A stretch of DNA of 50,050 nucleotides from JAIQFL01 sp035295745 (GCA_035295745.1 DATGIL010000087.1:1-50050); one strand, 5' to 3'; shown: positions 17,201 through 25,650, numbered from the stretch's first letter. Translations and numbers: made by a program. Notes: generated from the sequence alone by a model not told the origin.

Positions 17201-18251
17201 TGACCACACTCTGTGGCAGATAGCCGCTGGGCGTGTTCACGACTCCGCTAAAATCGCCGGACCGCATGGCGTCCGTGGGGAGAAGGCCGTACTGGTCAAG
17301 ATGGTCGCGGCGATAGAACGGCTCCACCGCCGCGAACCAGAAGGTTTTATTCTTCCCGTTGTAGACCTTCGGAATGTAGACAGGGCCGCCGGCCGCCAGC
17401 GAAAACTGGTTGTACTTCAAGGTCGAGACCGGACGATTGGAAGCCGCCTGCGTGAAGGGGGACGCGGCGAAGGCGGGATTGCGGTTGTACCACAATGCCG
17501 TTCCGCTCAGCGAATTGGTGCCCGATTTCGTGGTGACCGCGATTACGCCCCCGCCCGAGGTGCCGTACTCCGCGGAGTAGGCGGTGGTCATCACAGTAAA
17601 CTCCTGCACGGTCTCAGGGGAGAAACTGACCATCGTGCGTGCCAGGCTGACGCCGGTGTTGTTGGTTCCGTCCGCCAACAGCAGGGTGCTCATGGGGCGT
17701 CCGCCGTTCACACTCAGGTTGCAGCCCGGACAGGTGGTCACGGTGACAAGGCTGGGATTCTCGGAGCCCGCGTCTCCCGACACGTTTGGCAGCGTCAGGG
17801 CAAGGTCGAGCACGCTACGATTCACCAGGGGTACATCCTGGATCTGACGCTCGGTAATGGTGTTGCTCGTGGTTCCGGATTGGGTATTCACCATCGCCGA
17901 TTCCGCCGACACAGTGACTCTGGTGTCGATCGAGCCGGCCTTCAACAACACATTGACGGTGGCGGTAGTGGAGGTATCGACCTTCACATTCTCCACAACC
18001 GATTTGCTGAAGCCGGGAGCTTCCACTTCCACCCGGTACAACACAGGCTCCAGGTCGTTGAAGGCGAAGGCGCCAGATTGCGATGTAGAGAGCTTTCGAA
18101 CTTCGTTCGTTCCAATATTGGTGAGAGTGACGATCGCGCCAGCCACCGTGGCTTCTGTCTGATCGGTGACCGTTCCACTGATGGCGCCCCGATTCGTTTG
18201 TGCGTAGAGTGACACGATCCCGATTGCGAAGATCGCGACGTAGCGATGCAT
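14262..18251 (-). CDS. Oar-like TonB-dependent receptor with carboxypeptidase-regulatory domain
   Basis: 1329 residues, typical for acidobacterial Oar-like outer-membrane proteins. Signal peptide (about 1-18), then a carboxypeptidase-regulatory Ig-like domain (GAISGTVTDQTEATVAGAIVTL to about 105). A plug-like region follows with SAEYGTSGGGVIAVTTKSGTN near 230-245. The rest is a long beta-barrel rich in aromatic strands, ending in GVKLYF with the terminal Phe expected of outer-membrane barrels. Relatives are thought to import polymers or oligosaccharides, or act in adhesion; no ligand can be assigned. No SusD partner is adjacent. The gene ends 4 bases from the convergent AAA pseudogene. An AAGGGG ribosome site precedes the ATG. 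Confidence 0.93.
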   Translation of the reverse strand: MHRYVAIFAIGIVSLYAQTNRGAISGTVTDQTEATVAGAIVTLTNIGTNEVRKLSTSQSGAFAFNDLEPVLYRVEVEAPGFSKSVVENVKVDTSTTATVNVLLKAGSIDTRVTVSAESAMVNTQSGTTSNTITERQIQDVPLVNRSVLDLALTLPNVSGDAGSENPSLVTVTTCPGCNLSVNGGRPMSTLLLADGTNNTGVSLARTMVSFSPETVQEFTVMTTAYSAEYGTSGGGVIAVTTKSGTNSLSGTALWYNRNPAFAASPFTQAASNRPVSTLKYNQFSLAAGGPVYIPKVYNGKNKTFWFAAVEPFYRRDHLDQYGLLPTDAMRSGDFSGVVNTPSGYLPQSVVNQFQSTAPGAVTASDSVIYDQYNVVNGNQFTPITLASGQTYVPFPGNVIPKSLLDATAQKSLQYIVPAGPYYLNSNGLISNIVTPRVLTQDEQRYTVRIDQTISASNHLTGRYTATPIVKTQGTPISPTTNAAEYSAAYQVMLADTHTISATMLNDLRLNYTRGRFSNTAAPQFDATSGENLNTILGLPNLTKGGVPLFNSLFPGSSLGGGSSTATGLGSGGSTSVEDREERYAVTDIFYKTAGNMSWKFGVDISHSLQNVIPLFAALGGSYTFSNLQTNSTGASTGTGGSPFASFLLGVANGNVTLRNTEIPYYYRWNAYAGFVQNDWKIKRNLTLNLGVRYNLQMPRTEKYNNQGVYRPDLAQSVPLPSPLTLQDGEVLNSVLVPPFAFAGRGGNSRYLTPVDYTDFEPRFAFAWSPTRFEKHGLTIRGGYGLSHSPISGATRLPNPDFGATTNFATTVPSTTANPTYVMRLGENPPILTPQTPTQAVNAPSNGLVTTNSLYYQGIGGFAISSNYHTPYVQNWNLTLSWQVDPATTLELSYVGSKGTHLFMPHEDIDPKDQALLNAQNAANVNTTATINDPLGRINPVTGKVLTVQNGSLGSPYLGFSSLYLLYDSSADSIRHAGYINVIHHTTRGLTFISNYTYAKSIDDASSSGGDKNILSPVGGQVDGQVAFGGSRKLDRSVSTYDQRHVINNTFIYDLPLGRGRHFLNHAWKPVELLAGGWTTTGILRFNSGFPYIPTLADTNQLGDLTHTARPDIVPGVPLINPFWSRSCPTGAGCEPYLNPAAFSRPALGELGTAPRTLDGVRGPWDQNFDISVQKNFNLGESGKRRIQFRVDALNVLNHPTFRVFPNNAGGTDWNASAAPSTAALSASDYNTWATANNQPLAATTQGTAILNNINAMVNAQKNAAGVLPVNFFSLPVPTDFWKLQPGNFDVTTLQGFKLFRLRQAYNTSFGDLYNNGQPRFIQFGVKLYF

Positions 18252-18296
18252 GTAGAACCCCTTCCGTGACGTGAGCGAAACCTTAGACCTTGGGGA

Positions 18297-18330
18297 ATAT
18301 TATGCGAGCCGGGTAAAACGCGCAAGTCAA
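18297..18330 (-). promoter_or_regulatory. Candidate promoter of the Oar-like gene
   Basis: On the minus strand, about 50 bases before the start, TTGCGC (18320-18325) and TAATAT (18297-18302) are 17 bases apart. A TTGACT (18325-18330) also lies 20 bases from CATAAT (18299-18304). Local AT content is higher than in the flanks. Consensus match only. Confidence 0.4.
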
Positions 18331-18494
18331 TTTCCTGGGACCGGTGGGTTTTACATAGCAAAATGGAGGCAAAAACGGGATGGGGCGCGCATGTCGCCCA
18401 ATTTTCAGATACTTATCGCTCGAATTGGAGGCCAGCAGGCGGATTGTAAGCGCTTGTGAACCAATTTAGTGCGTTTTGCAATGCCAAACGGCGA

Positions 18495-18809
18495 CTATTC
18501 GAGGAAGAAGACTTCCTTCATCATGGAAAACCGCTCGCCCGGAGGAACCGGAATGGGCTCAAACAAACGGCTCATGGCCTGTTGCCAACGCTGATTGACA
18601 GGATCGCTGTCCAAAGCGTCCCAGGCACGATCGAAATCATCCACCCGCATGCACAAGAACAGGTCCTGGTCTTGCCGGAAAATCGAGTAATCGGAGATGC
18701 CGACCTCCTTCAATTTGGCCAGCAATTCCGGCCACACACGAGTATGCTCGCGCTCATACTCTTCAATCGCGTCCTTCTTGATCCGGAGTCTAAAGGCACA
18801 GCGTGGCAT
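18495..18809 (-). CDS. rhaM: L-rhamnose mutarotase
   Basis: 104 residues from the ATG at 18809, exactly the usual length; upstream in-frame sequence does not resemble the family. The active-site pattern EYEREHTRVWPEL places Y18 and H22 at the same numbers as in E. coli RhaM, and W75 lies in the conserved NQRWQQAM segment. It interconverts alpha and beta L-rhamnose in the cytoplasm and so feeds rhamnose isomerase. No other rhamnose gene is in the window. The secreted DUF1080 protein downstream on the same strand is about 1 kb away in the other direction, so this gene may be a stand-alone sugar utilisation function. Confidence 0.9.
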   Translation of the reverse strand: MPRCAFRLRIKKDAIEEYEREHTRVWPELLAKLKEVGISDYSIFRQDQDLFLCMRVDDFDRAWDALDSDPVNQRWQQAMSRLFEPIPVPPGERFSMMKEVFFLE

Positions 18810-19015
18810 GGAACTTCCCAGAATACCGGCGGATCGAGCCGCTTGACAAGGAATTTCCCGGATTGCCCAGCATAGTTCGCACTGCGAAACATTCGGCAGA
18901 GCGGGGGGATAGGTGCAAATGCTTGCAAAACTTCGAAAAGTGCGATTTTCTGCCAATCTTCGGGCGATGGGACTCGGTGGGGGTCGCCGTGCTGCGTTTT
19001 GAGATGCGCAACGGC

Positions 19016-19738
19016 TCACCTTACCGGAAGTTCGCGAATGTAGAGATTGCGAAAGCGAATCTCCGACCCGTGAGTCTGCAGTTCGATGGCGCCTTTCGAC
19101 ACAAGCGGAGCCGCGCGATCGAAGTAGTTGTCGAGCACCTGTCCATCGACCGTCAACTGGTCGTTGAACCAGACCCAAACCCGCGAACCGACCATCTTGA
19201 TGTGGAAGGTGTTCCACTGACCCACGGGATTATCCGCCTTGACCAGCGGCCACTTGCCCGGATTGTCGGCGTTGTTGTTCCACAACGCGCCCGAACCTTT
19301 GGGCGCCCCGTTGCGGACCTCCCGCGGATTGTCCACGTCCCAGATCTGCACCTGTGGATAGCTGCGGAGATAGATCCCCGAGTCGCCGTTGTGGCTCACC
19401 ATCAGCCAATCCACATACATTTCGAAGTCGCCATAGTCGCGCTCAGTGGCCAGGTGCGGGCTCTGTCCGTCGGAAACAATCTCGCCCTTGGCCGTATCGA
19501 CGTGCCAATGCTGATCGCGCGAGGCATTCCACTCGGCCTGTTTCGCGGCACGCTCTTCTTTGGGAAGCGCGGCCTCGGCCCGCGGGTCGTAATTCGGTTG
19601 ACGCCCTCGCCAGCCGGAAAGGTCCTTGCCATTGAACAACGCGGTGAATCCGTCGGGCGGCTGGTTCCGTGGACGATCCTGGGCGGCCAGTGGCAGACTC
19701 AGGGCCACGGACACGGCGAGCAGCAGAAATCGATTCAT
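19016..19738 (-). CDS. Secreted DUF1080 (3-keto-disaccharide hydrolase-like) protein
   Basis: 240 residues from the ATG at 19738, where a signal peptide begins (MNRFLLLAVSVALSLPLAAQ); the ATG 36 bases earlier overlaps the divergent gene. DUF1080 hallmarks: GFTALFNGKDLSGW near the start, FEMYVDWLMVSHNGDSGIYLRS, and WNTFHIKMVGSRVWVWFNDQ. The concanavalin-like fold is associated with binding or hydrolysis of 3-keto-glycosides, and copies are numerous in Acidobacteria and Planctomycetes. Exported, so probably acts on extracellular sugar. The gene is divergent from the TPR gene with a shared 34-base gap. Confidence 0.9.
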   Translation of the reverse strand: MNRFLLLAVSVALSLPLAAQDRPRNQPPDGFTALFNGKDLSGWRGRQPNYDPRAEAALPKEERAAKQAEWNASRDQHWHVDTAKGEIVSDGQSPHLATERDYGDFEMYVDWLMVSHNGDSGIYLRSYPQVQIWDVDNPREVRNGAPKGSGALWNNNADNPGKWPLVKADNPVGQWNTFHIKMVGSRVWVWFNDQLTVDGQVLDNYFDRAAPLVSKGAIELQTHGSEIRFRNLYIRELPVR

Positions 19739-19772
19739 GTTCTTCTCTCGCGGACTATGATACAACCGTCCC

Positions 19773-20642
19773 ATGATCCTCGCGCGCGCTTTCGGTCTTC
19801 TGACGGTTCTGCTGCTGGTCGCCCACGCGGCATCGGCTCAGACCAAACTGCAAGTCACCTCCAAACTCGGCACCAAATTCTACTCTGTGGCCGACGGTAA
19901 GGGTGCAGTCGCAGACGCCCAGAAGAATCTGGCCGGCGATCCCAAGAGTCCCGCACTGATGCTGAAACTCGCACAGGCGGAGATCTCCGTTTGGGAGGAC
20001 AAGCAAGCAGTCGCCACGCTGACTCGGGCGCTGGCGATTTCTCCCGGAGATGCCAGCCTCTATCTGGAGCGCGGGCATCGCGAACTGCCTCTGCGGGAGT
20101 TCAAGCAGGCGCGTGCCGACTTGTCCCGCGCCGCCGAACTGAATCCCAAAGAGATGGCGGCCTATTATCACCTTGGCCTCGCGCACTACTTTCTGGGGGA
20201 ATTCGCGCCCGCGGCGGAAGCGTTCCAGCGCGCGGTGGAGACGGCGCCCAATACCGATGAGCGCATCAACTCCACGAACTGGCTCTTCGCGGCGCTGAGC
20301 CGTGCGGGAAAGACTGCAGAAGCGGCTAAGGCGCTCGAGGCGGTGCCGCCCGAGATGACCAACGAGTCGCCGCACACGAAGTTTTATCTGAACCTGGTCC
20401 GCTTCTTTCAAGGACGCATGAGCGAATCCGACGCTCTCCCGCCCGAGCCTCCCGCCGATAACACCGATCAGGAGGTCGAACTGCCATTCGATACGGTCGC
20501 CTACGGGATCGGCAACTGGCACCTGTATCACGGCAATCCCGACAAGGCTCGCGAGTACTTCCGGCGGGTCCTGAAGGGCCACGTCTGGATCACCTGGGGC
20601 TTCGTCGGCGCCGAAACCGAACTGCTCCGCATGGGCAAATAG
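19773..20642 (+). CDS. Secreted TPR-repeat protein
   Basis: 289 residues with an N-terminal signal peptide (about 1-22, ending ASAQ). Several tetratricopeptide-like units follow: ALMLKLAQAEISVWEDKQAVATLTRALAISPGDASLYLERG, then LREFKQARADLSRAAELNPKEMAAYYHLGLAHYFLGEF, then further AAEAFQRAVETAPNTDERINS. A final pair is near GNWHLYHGNPDKAREYFRRVLKG. TPR arrays bind peptides or partner proteins; this one would act in the periplasm. No partner is apparent beyond the divergent DUF1080 gene. Confidence 0.88.
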   Translation: MILARAFGLLTVLLLVAHAASAQTKLQVTSKLGTKFYSVADGKGAVADAQKNLAGDPKSPALMLKLAQAEISVWEDKQAVATLTRALAISPGDASLYLERGHRELPLREFKQARADLSRAAELNPKEMAAYYHLGLAHYFLGEFAPAAEAFQRAVETAPNTDERINSTNWLFAALSRAGKTAEAAKALEAVPPEMTNESPHTKFYLNLVRFFQGRMSESDALPPEPPADNTDQEVELPFDTVAYGIGNWHLYHGNPDKAREYFRRVLKGHVWITWGFVGAETELLRMGK

Positions 20643-20661
20643 TCTCGCGGATCCGAATCCG

Positions 20662-20797
20662 CCCCAGAACTATCGTAATCCTCTACAAATCCGGCCGAGT
20701 TCTGGGGACAGGCTACGTAACTCCCGAATTCGCGGAATTAGGGAATTGCGTAGCCTGTCCCCAGATCTCCGGGATTCTGCTACGTGCCCCAGACCTC
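20662..20797. terminator. Nested inverted repeats between convergent genes
   Basis: A perfect 17-bp stem (20701-20717 with 20749-20765), extendable by three more pairs including a G-T, encloses a smaller inner hairpin (AATTC/GAATT around 20735). CCCCAGAACT (20662-20671) can instead pair with AGTTCTGGGG (20698-20707), giving an alternative fold that competes for the same GGGG arm. Another CCCCAGA follows near 20790. Placed between the stops at 20642 and 20798, this fits a bidirectional terminator or a repeat-type element. Confidence 0.65.
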
Positions 20798-21844
20798 TTA
20801 CACCAAGGCGCGCAGAGCGAAAGGAGTCGCGATCAGCGGATCGTCTTCCTTCACCAGATTCTCGGGATTCGACCACGACCCGTCCCCGCGCTGCGTTCGC
20901 ATGAGACCTTCCTCCACCCCCTTGCCGCCGTCGATCCGTAGCGCCCGAAACGCGGACGCACTCGCAGCCGCATAGTAAAACGCCAGACCGCGCGGCCATC
21001 TCTGATATGCCTCGCCGATAAATCCCGGCACCGCCATATCGTGATGCCGGGCCGCCAGCCAACTCCGTGCAGCCATCACCCCGGCATCCTGCGGACCGCG
21101 CCCCGTCGCCAGCAGCGCCAGAATTCCATCCGCCGTCGTCGTGCCGTAACTGCGGAAGCGCTGCCCATCATGCCCTGCCTTGTTGGTATCGAACTCCGTC
21201 GTCGAGAAGAAGAATCCCCCGTCCGGCGATTGCAGGCGCGACAGATAAACACCCGCCCGTTCGAATACCGCGTCGCCATCCCCAATTCCCGCCGCCCGCA
21301 GAGCCTCAAGCACGTAGCGCGTCATCGAGAGGTCGACATGCCCGGTGTCGGGCGGCGTACGCAGTTCGCCACCCATGCCCCAGGCGCCGTATGCCGCGTC
21401 GGACTTCGTCCACCCGTCCTGCTCAGTAAACTGATGCCGCCGCAGATACTCCACCATCGGCCGCGCCAACTCGACGCGTCCCGCTCGACACATCGCACTC
21501 ACGGCCAGCGAGGTGGAATAGTTGGGATAGTCGGGAATTCCCGGATCCGCCATCCCGAGCGAGCCGTCGGGACGTGTATTGCGTCGAATGAACGCGATTG
21601 CGCGATCCACCTGGCTTGCCGGCACGGGCACTTCGCTCGACGGGACCTGCAGCAGCGCATCCAGGACGAACGGCGTGAGGGACTGCCCCGAGCGTAGCAG
21701 TCCATAGGTGTGACTGTGCCATCCGCCGTCGCCGGCCTGCTGCTTCCAGAGCCAGCGGGCCGCCTTCGCCACTGCCGTTTGCGCTGTCCGGACACAGGCG
21801 GCTTGCGCCATCAGCACGCCGAGGAAATAGCGCCGCCGCATCAC
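20798..21844 (-). CDS. Secreted QW-repeat protein (prenyltransferase/squalene-oxidase repeat), second of pair
   Basis: 348 residues from a GTG at 21844 that overlaps the upstream gene's TGA (GTGATG; the ATG at 21841 is equally usable), so the two genes are translationally coupled. Hydrophobic N-terminus (YFLGVLMAQAACV). At least four QW-like units: LWKQQAGDGGWHSH, RNTRPDGSLGMA, LSRLQSPDGGFFF and MRTQRGDGSWSNPE. These build the alpha/alpha barrel shared by triterpene cyclases and prenyltransferases. The DxDD protonation motif of squalene-hopene cyclases is absent, and the protein is half their length, so cyclase activity is unlikely. More likely a binding or structural barrel. Confidence 0.8.
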   Translation of the reverse strand: MMRRRYFLGVLMAQAACVRTAQTAVAKAARWLWKQQAGDGGWHSHTYGLLRSGQSLTPFVLDALLQVPSSEVPVPASQVDRAIAFIRRNTRPDGSLGMADPGIPDYPNYSTSLAVSAMCRAGRVELARPMVEYLRRHQFTEQDGWTKSDAAYGAWGMGGELRTPPDTGHVDLSMTRYVLEALRAAGIGDGDAVFERAGVYLSRLQSPDGGFFFSTTEFDTNKAGHDGQRFRSYGTTTADGILALLATGRGPQDAGVMAARSWLAARHHDMAVPGFIGEAYQRWPRGLAFYYAAASASAFRALRIDGGKGVEEGLMRTQRGDGSWSNPENLVKEDDPLIATPFALRALV

Positions 21845-23013
21845 TTCCTCTTCAGGCTGGTGGACTGAATCACCGGGTCCTTATCCGACAGAAGCGTCAG
21901 GATCGCGGCGCTGGTCACCGCCACGCGGCCGGTGATGCAGTGGTGACCCGCCCAGGTGCCGTCCTCGTTCTGCAGTTGCAGCACCTTGGCTTTGATGTCG
22001 GTATTCCACTTTACCCATTCGGGCCCCCCGGTGCGATGCAGGCTGTCGCTGATGTTCAGGTACGAGAAGAATTCCTCGCCCCCCATGGAACCGAAGCCGG
22101 TAACGAACCGTGTGTCGGACAGCCGACCTTTGATGGCATCGATCTGTTTGGCATTCTTCCGGCGATCTTCCTCGGTGCGGCTCAACTGCTCGAGAGCCTG
22201 CGCCCCCTGATACAGCGACACCCCCGCGGAAGCGTCGGCCATCGCCGGCCTCCCTCCGATCACGGACGCGGTCGCCGAGGAACCCGGGCCCCCCGCCACC
22301 GGAGTCGCGGCCTGCTGCGTGTAGTCCGTTACTTTGGCCATTGCGTTCGCCGACACCTGCACACCCTTCTGCTGCGCCAGGAACAGACTCCGCGACGCCA
22401 TTGACGTCCCCAGGATCGGCGCCCAGCCGCCCGCGATATTCCAGCTCCCATCCTGGAGCTGATTCTTCTGCACCTTGGCGACGCACTTCTCCAGACTCTG
22501 CCGCACTCGCGCATTCGAGCGCGGATCGCCCATCGTACCGTCCAGTTCCGCCAGCAGCTTCGACGTGAGGAAGGTATCGATGTACGGCCCCAGCTTGCGC
22601 TGAATCTGCGTTCCGTTGCGATTGGTGACGCCCAACCCTTCCATGGGACTCTGCTCCACGTTCTTCAGAATGAAGTTTACCGCCCGCTGCAGATTGTCGC
22701 GATATTCACCGCTGGTCGGAGTGCTGCCGGTGTGCAGGAGCGCTTCCGCAGCGACGGCGGTGTTGGCAACGTCGTTGCCAGTCGACTCCAGATTCTCGCC
22801 TTGACGCACGTAGGACGTCTCGCCGCCATCCTGGCCCCATCCCCCATCTTTGCCCTGCACCGACGCCAGCCACCGCGCGCCCTTCTGGACGGCAATCGCC
22901 ACGGGATCGTTCTTGGGCACACTACTGTCACCCGCGAGCCTGGTTTCAGCGTAGATGCCGATAGCTGCCACGGCTGCTACGCCAGTTAACACACGTATCC
23001 GGTTCGATTTCAT
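21841..23013 (-). CDS. Secreted QW-repeat protein, first of pair
   Basis: 390 residues from the ATG at 23013, supported by GAGGAG just upstream (rather than an in-frame start at 23058). Membrane-anchor or signal segment VLTGVAAVAAIGIYA. QW-type units: LASVQGKDGGWGQDGG, VQKNQLQDGSWNIAGGW and LQLQNEDGTWAGHH. A Gly/Ala/Ser-rich low-complexity insert (AGGPGSSATASVIGG) sits mid-protein. Same fold family as the next gene and likewise without a DxDD motif. It is 98 bases downstream of the lipoprotein gene, so the three probably form one transcript and act together at the cell envelope. Confidence 0.82.
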   Translation of the reverse strand: MKSNRIRVLTGVAAVAAIGIYAETRLAGDSSVPKNDPVAIAVQKGARWLASVQGKDGGWGQDGGETSYVRQGENLESTGNDVANTAVAAEALLHTGSTPTSGEYRDNLQRAVNFILKNVEQSPMEGLGVTNRNGTQIQRKLGPYIDTFLTSKLLAELDGTMGDPRSNARVRQSLEKCVAKVQKNQLQDGSWNIAGGWAPILGTSMASRSLFLAQQKGVQVSANAMAKVTDYTQQAATPVAGGPGSSATASVIGGRPAMADASAGVSLYQGAQALEQLSRTEEDRRKNAKQIDAIKGRLSDTRFVTGFGSMGGEEFFSYLNISDSLHRTGGPEWVKWNTDIKAKVLQLQNEDGTWAGHHCITGRVAVTSAAILTLLSDKDPVIQSTSLKRK

Positions 23014-23111
23014 GTAGGTTCTCCTCGTACGGCCTGGAACTGAGTGCCCGGCTGTCACTCAAATGCCGTGAGCGAGTCGATCCTTGCAAACTTTTTTGGC
23101 GTGGGCGCCGC

Positions 23112-23594
23112 TCACGAGGTCAGTTGGAGAAGTTCCGCTTCGGTAGGCTTCGGCTGCTCGGAATCGGTCAAGGTGTCGAGCGATTCGAGGATGCGCTCCA
23201 GAACGCTGTCGGTTTGCGAGACCGTTACCTTCAACGTCTGAATCGAGCGCGCCTGGTCAGTGAGGCGGCCCTCCAGGCCCGCCATAGTCTTCACCAGCAA
23301 CTGTTCCATGGCGGCGACGATCTGCGTAGTGGAAGGCACATCCGCCAATTTTGCCGCGTGTTCGTCGAGTCGCGCCTCGATCTGCACAAATCGGGTGACC
23401 GCAGCCGCCTCTTGCGCGGCGACCCGCCCTTCCAGGTCAGTCACCACCTTCCGAAGATCGCGCAGATCGGCGGAAGCTTTGGGCGAGCCCGGCTTGCGAG
23501 GGAGGCTGCATGCCCCCGCCACAACACCAGCCAGAAAAACAGCGACTCGGGGAGCCGCGGTGATTGCTTTCTTTGCGAGAGAACCGCTTTTCAT
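23112..23594 (-). CDS. Coiled-coil lipoprotein-like protein
   Basis: 160 residues from the ATG at 23594. The hydrophobic leader RVAVFLAGVVAGACSL contains a plausible lipobox ending in Cys (AGAC). The remainder is charged and helical: DLRDLRKVVTDLEGRVAAQEAAAV, then QIEARLDEHAAKLADV, then LKVTVSQTDSVLERILESLDTLTD. The heptad-like spacing suggests a coiled coil in the periplasm. It leads the QW-protein operon. An upstream extension of the same frame exists but has Arg/Cys/Trp-rich composition unlike coding sequence here. Function unknown. Confidence 0.72.
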   Translation of the reverse strand: MKSGSLAKKAITAAPRVAVFLAGVVAGACSLPRKPGSPKASADLRDLRKVVTDLEGRVAAQEAAAVTRFVQIEARLDEHAAKLADVPSTTQIVAAMEQLLVKTMAGLEGRLTDQARSIQTLKVTVSQTDSVLERILESLDTLTDSEQPKPTEAELLQLTS

Positions 23595-24337
23595 ACGAAC
23601 CCTCCCACTGTATCCGAGGATATTCGCGCTATTTATAGGTCGCAATAGGCATTTCGTTAACTTTTCAGGTTGACTTCCGTTAGGAGCATAACGAAATCGG
23701 GCACGGTGGTCCATCGGTCCTGCATACGCGGTCGTGCATACGCTTGAGAAGCTCCATCGCATAACCTGGAAATTTCCTATGCCTCGCGCAGCGCCTCGAG
23801 CATTGTCCGACTCCGTCCTGGAGGCCGAGGAAGGCCCGCTCCATCCGACTCTGCAGCGCATACTTGCTCGAAGCCTGGGTGACCGCCGAATCCGGATTCC
23901 CCGGAACCGGCCGCCGCGTCCGCTTCCACACGGGCGATCTTGAGGACCGCCTGACGATCGACCCGCGGCAGAATATCCGCAATGGCGATTCCATCTACCA
24001 GGTGTTTCGCATGAATCGCCGTTCTCCAAGCGCCACCTTCTCCATCCCGGAGATCGAATTCTGTCGCCACAACAATGCGTGGACGGCCGTGATTTGGGGA
24101 TTGCGCCGTCAGAGTTCTTGCGAGACCAGGGCTCCACGAACAGCAGATTGCCGATGCAAAGGAAGCAACGTCATGTTTGTAGAAGGCTGCTTGGAACAAC
24201 AAAGTTGTCTGAGTATTTATTGATGCCGGGACTTATCGCGACATAAAGGTCTCTTTTGACGCCGCGTCCCGCACCGCACTCCCATTTGCCAAAATGCAAG
24301 ATCAAGTGGCCGCCGCCGCAGGTAAACCTTTTTCTCG
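23595..24337. other. 743-base stretch without a confident gene
   Basis: Several open frames exist on both strands but none has a ribosome site, start and family match together. The plus-strand stretch 23864-24223 (with RRVRFHTGDLEDRL and GDSIYQVFRMNRRS) and the minus-strand stretch near 23777-24202 both have protein-like segments, suggesting the decayed remains of a gene. No terminator or repeat was seen. Confidence 0.4.
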
Positions 24338-25645
24338 TCACCGCACCGGCGGAGTGTTCTGTTGCACATGATTGGGGAGTGAGTAATTCCTGCGGAATGG
24401 AATTCGCCAGGCCATGAGCCAGAGAGTGTTAACTCCCCGTACGATGTATTTTGCCAGCAGCCGGACGATTCGGATGTAAGTATAAAGAAAGTCGAGCCAC
24501 TTGGGAAGTGTAATGAAAGCTCTGTCTTCGTCACCCACATGAAGGACCATGCGAGTCCACCGGAATGGGTCTCTGACGAACTCCATCCCCCAAAAGTATC
24601 TCATCCTTGCCGTGAATCGTGATTCCAATCCGAGCAGAGTCGCCCATGGCCATCCGCAGAAGACTGAGACGGCCGCCCCCACCGGTGCGCCTCCAGCCAA
24701 GATCTCGCGGGAAATCCTCTCGGCCATTGCCGCGACGCGGCCAGTGAGGGGCAGGATCCCGGCTGCCCCAGCAGGAATGGGCTGACCGAAAAGGTCTCGC
24801 GCCAGGAGCACTGCAAGGCCTGCCGCGGCGCCCGCTCCCGGGCGTGTCGCAATCATTTGATTGATGCGCGACCAATCCCAGGCATGCGCTCCGCGCAGCA
24901 TTTCCGCGATGTCCACCAGCCACTTCAAACAGTCCCACCGATGCTTCGTTCCGTGGAAGCAGAGTACCAGAAAGAGATCTTCGAAACACATTGTTGAGAC
25001 TCGTCCGTGCGGTAGTTTCACGAACTGAGCGCGGTCCCATAACAGTTCGACATCCGGGGAATACGAACTCCAGAGTTGGTCAATGAGCTGCCAGTGAAGA
25101 TCCACAAAATGGGACCCGTCAGAAGCGCGAAATGTAACGTGGTAAAGCTTCTTCAGGTCTCCGGGGGTTTTCGGTGACGACTCTGGCTCGGCCCGATATC
25201 CCGCTCGAATCATCGCATCCATGGCACGAGTGAGATCCCGCAAATGAACTAACACGTCCAGGTCAGTGTAGTGACGCAACGCCAAGTCGCCATAGACGGC
25301 CATCGCTACAACGGGTCCTTTCATCGCGAGGACCGGGATCCCCTCTTTCTCTAATATGGACGCTAAAAGGACCAGATTTCGAGCGAGGCGGTAGTTGCTC
25401 AGTGACGACTCATAGAAGGCGGCTTGCAGACGTTGAAGGATGGTTTCGGGGACGGAGTTCTCGGGAAGAGAAAGGAGGGCACGATAAGCCACCCCAATCA
25501 ACCGGTGATCGAGGATCGCATCGGCGACAGCCTGCCACTCACTGTCGGTCGACGGGATACTATCGGGGACGATATCCCCGCCGCTGAGCAACCGCTGGAG
25601 GAATTGCATTTCAGAGCGCGGCCGTGCCTGCAAATTCGTCCGCAT
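24338..25645 (-). CDS. NTP_transf_5-family nucleotidyltransferase (PadeN-like)
   Basis: 435 residues. The N-terminal half carries MKGPVVAMAVYGDLALRHYTDLDVLVH (108-134): Lys-Gly, then the metal-binding DxD (D128, D130) of an uncharacterised nucleotidyltransferase family. Conserved helical and hydrophobic segments follow (LHWQLIDQLW, LCFHGTKHRWDCLKWLVDIAEM). Relatives occur beside HPr-kinase-like and PqqD-like genes in some lasso peptide clusters (the N protein of the paeninodin locus) and in capsule or exopolysaccharide loci. It could add a nucleotide or sugar to a phosphorylated peptide, but this is inference. The start is 5 bases after the kinase stop, last gene of the operon. Confidence 0.8.
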   Translation of the reverse strand: MRTNLQARPRSEMQFLQRLLSGGDIVPDSIPSTDSEWQAVADAILDHRLIGVAYRALLSLPENSVPETILQRLQAAFYESSLSNYRLARNLVLLASILEKEGIPVLAMKGPVVAMAVYGDLALRHYTDLDVLVHLRDLTRAMDAMIRAGYRAEPESSPKTPGDLKKLYHVTFRASDGSHFVDLHWQLIDQLWSSYSPDVELLWDRAQFVKLPHGRVSTMCFEDLFLVLCFHGTKHRWDCLKWLVDIAEMLRGAHAWDWSRINQMIATRPGAGAAAGLAVLLARDLFGQPIPAGAAGILPLTGRVAAMAERISREILAGGAPVGAAVSVFCGWPWATLLGLESRFTARMRYFWGMEFVRDPFRWTRMVLHVGDEDRAFITLPKWLDFLYTYIRIVRLLAKYIVRGVNTLWLMAWRIPFRRNYSLPNHVQQNTPPVR

Positions 25646-25650
25646 ACCGG

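Noticed and set aside
20798..23013. Squalene-hopene cyclase activity for the QW-repeat proteins
   Set aside because: Both are far shorter than cyclases, carry export leaders and lack the DxDD motif.
23112..24137. A single 341-codon minus-strand gene covering the lipoprotein and the region upstream
   Set aside because: The extra N-terminal part is rich in Arg, Trp, Cys and Ser without hydrophobic pattern, unlike the rest; a clean ATG and leader begin at 23594.
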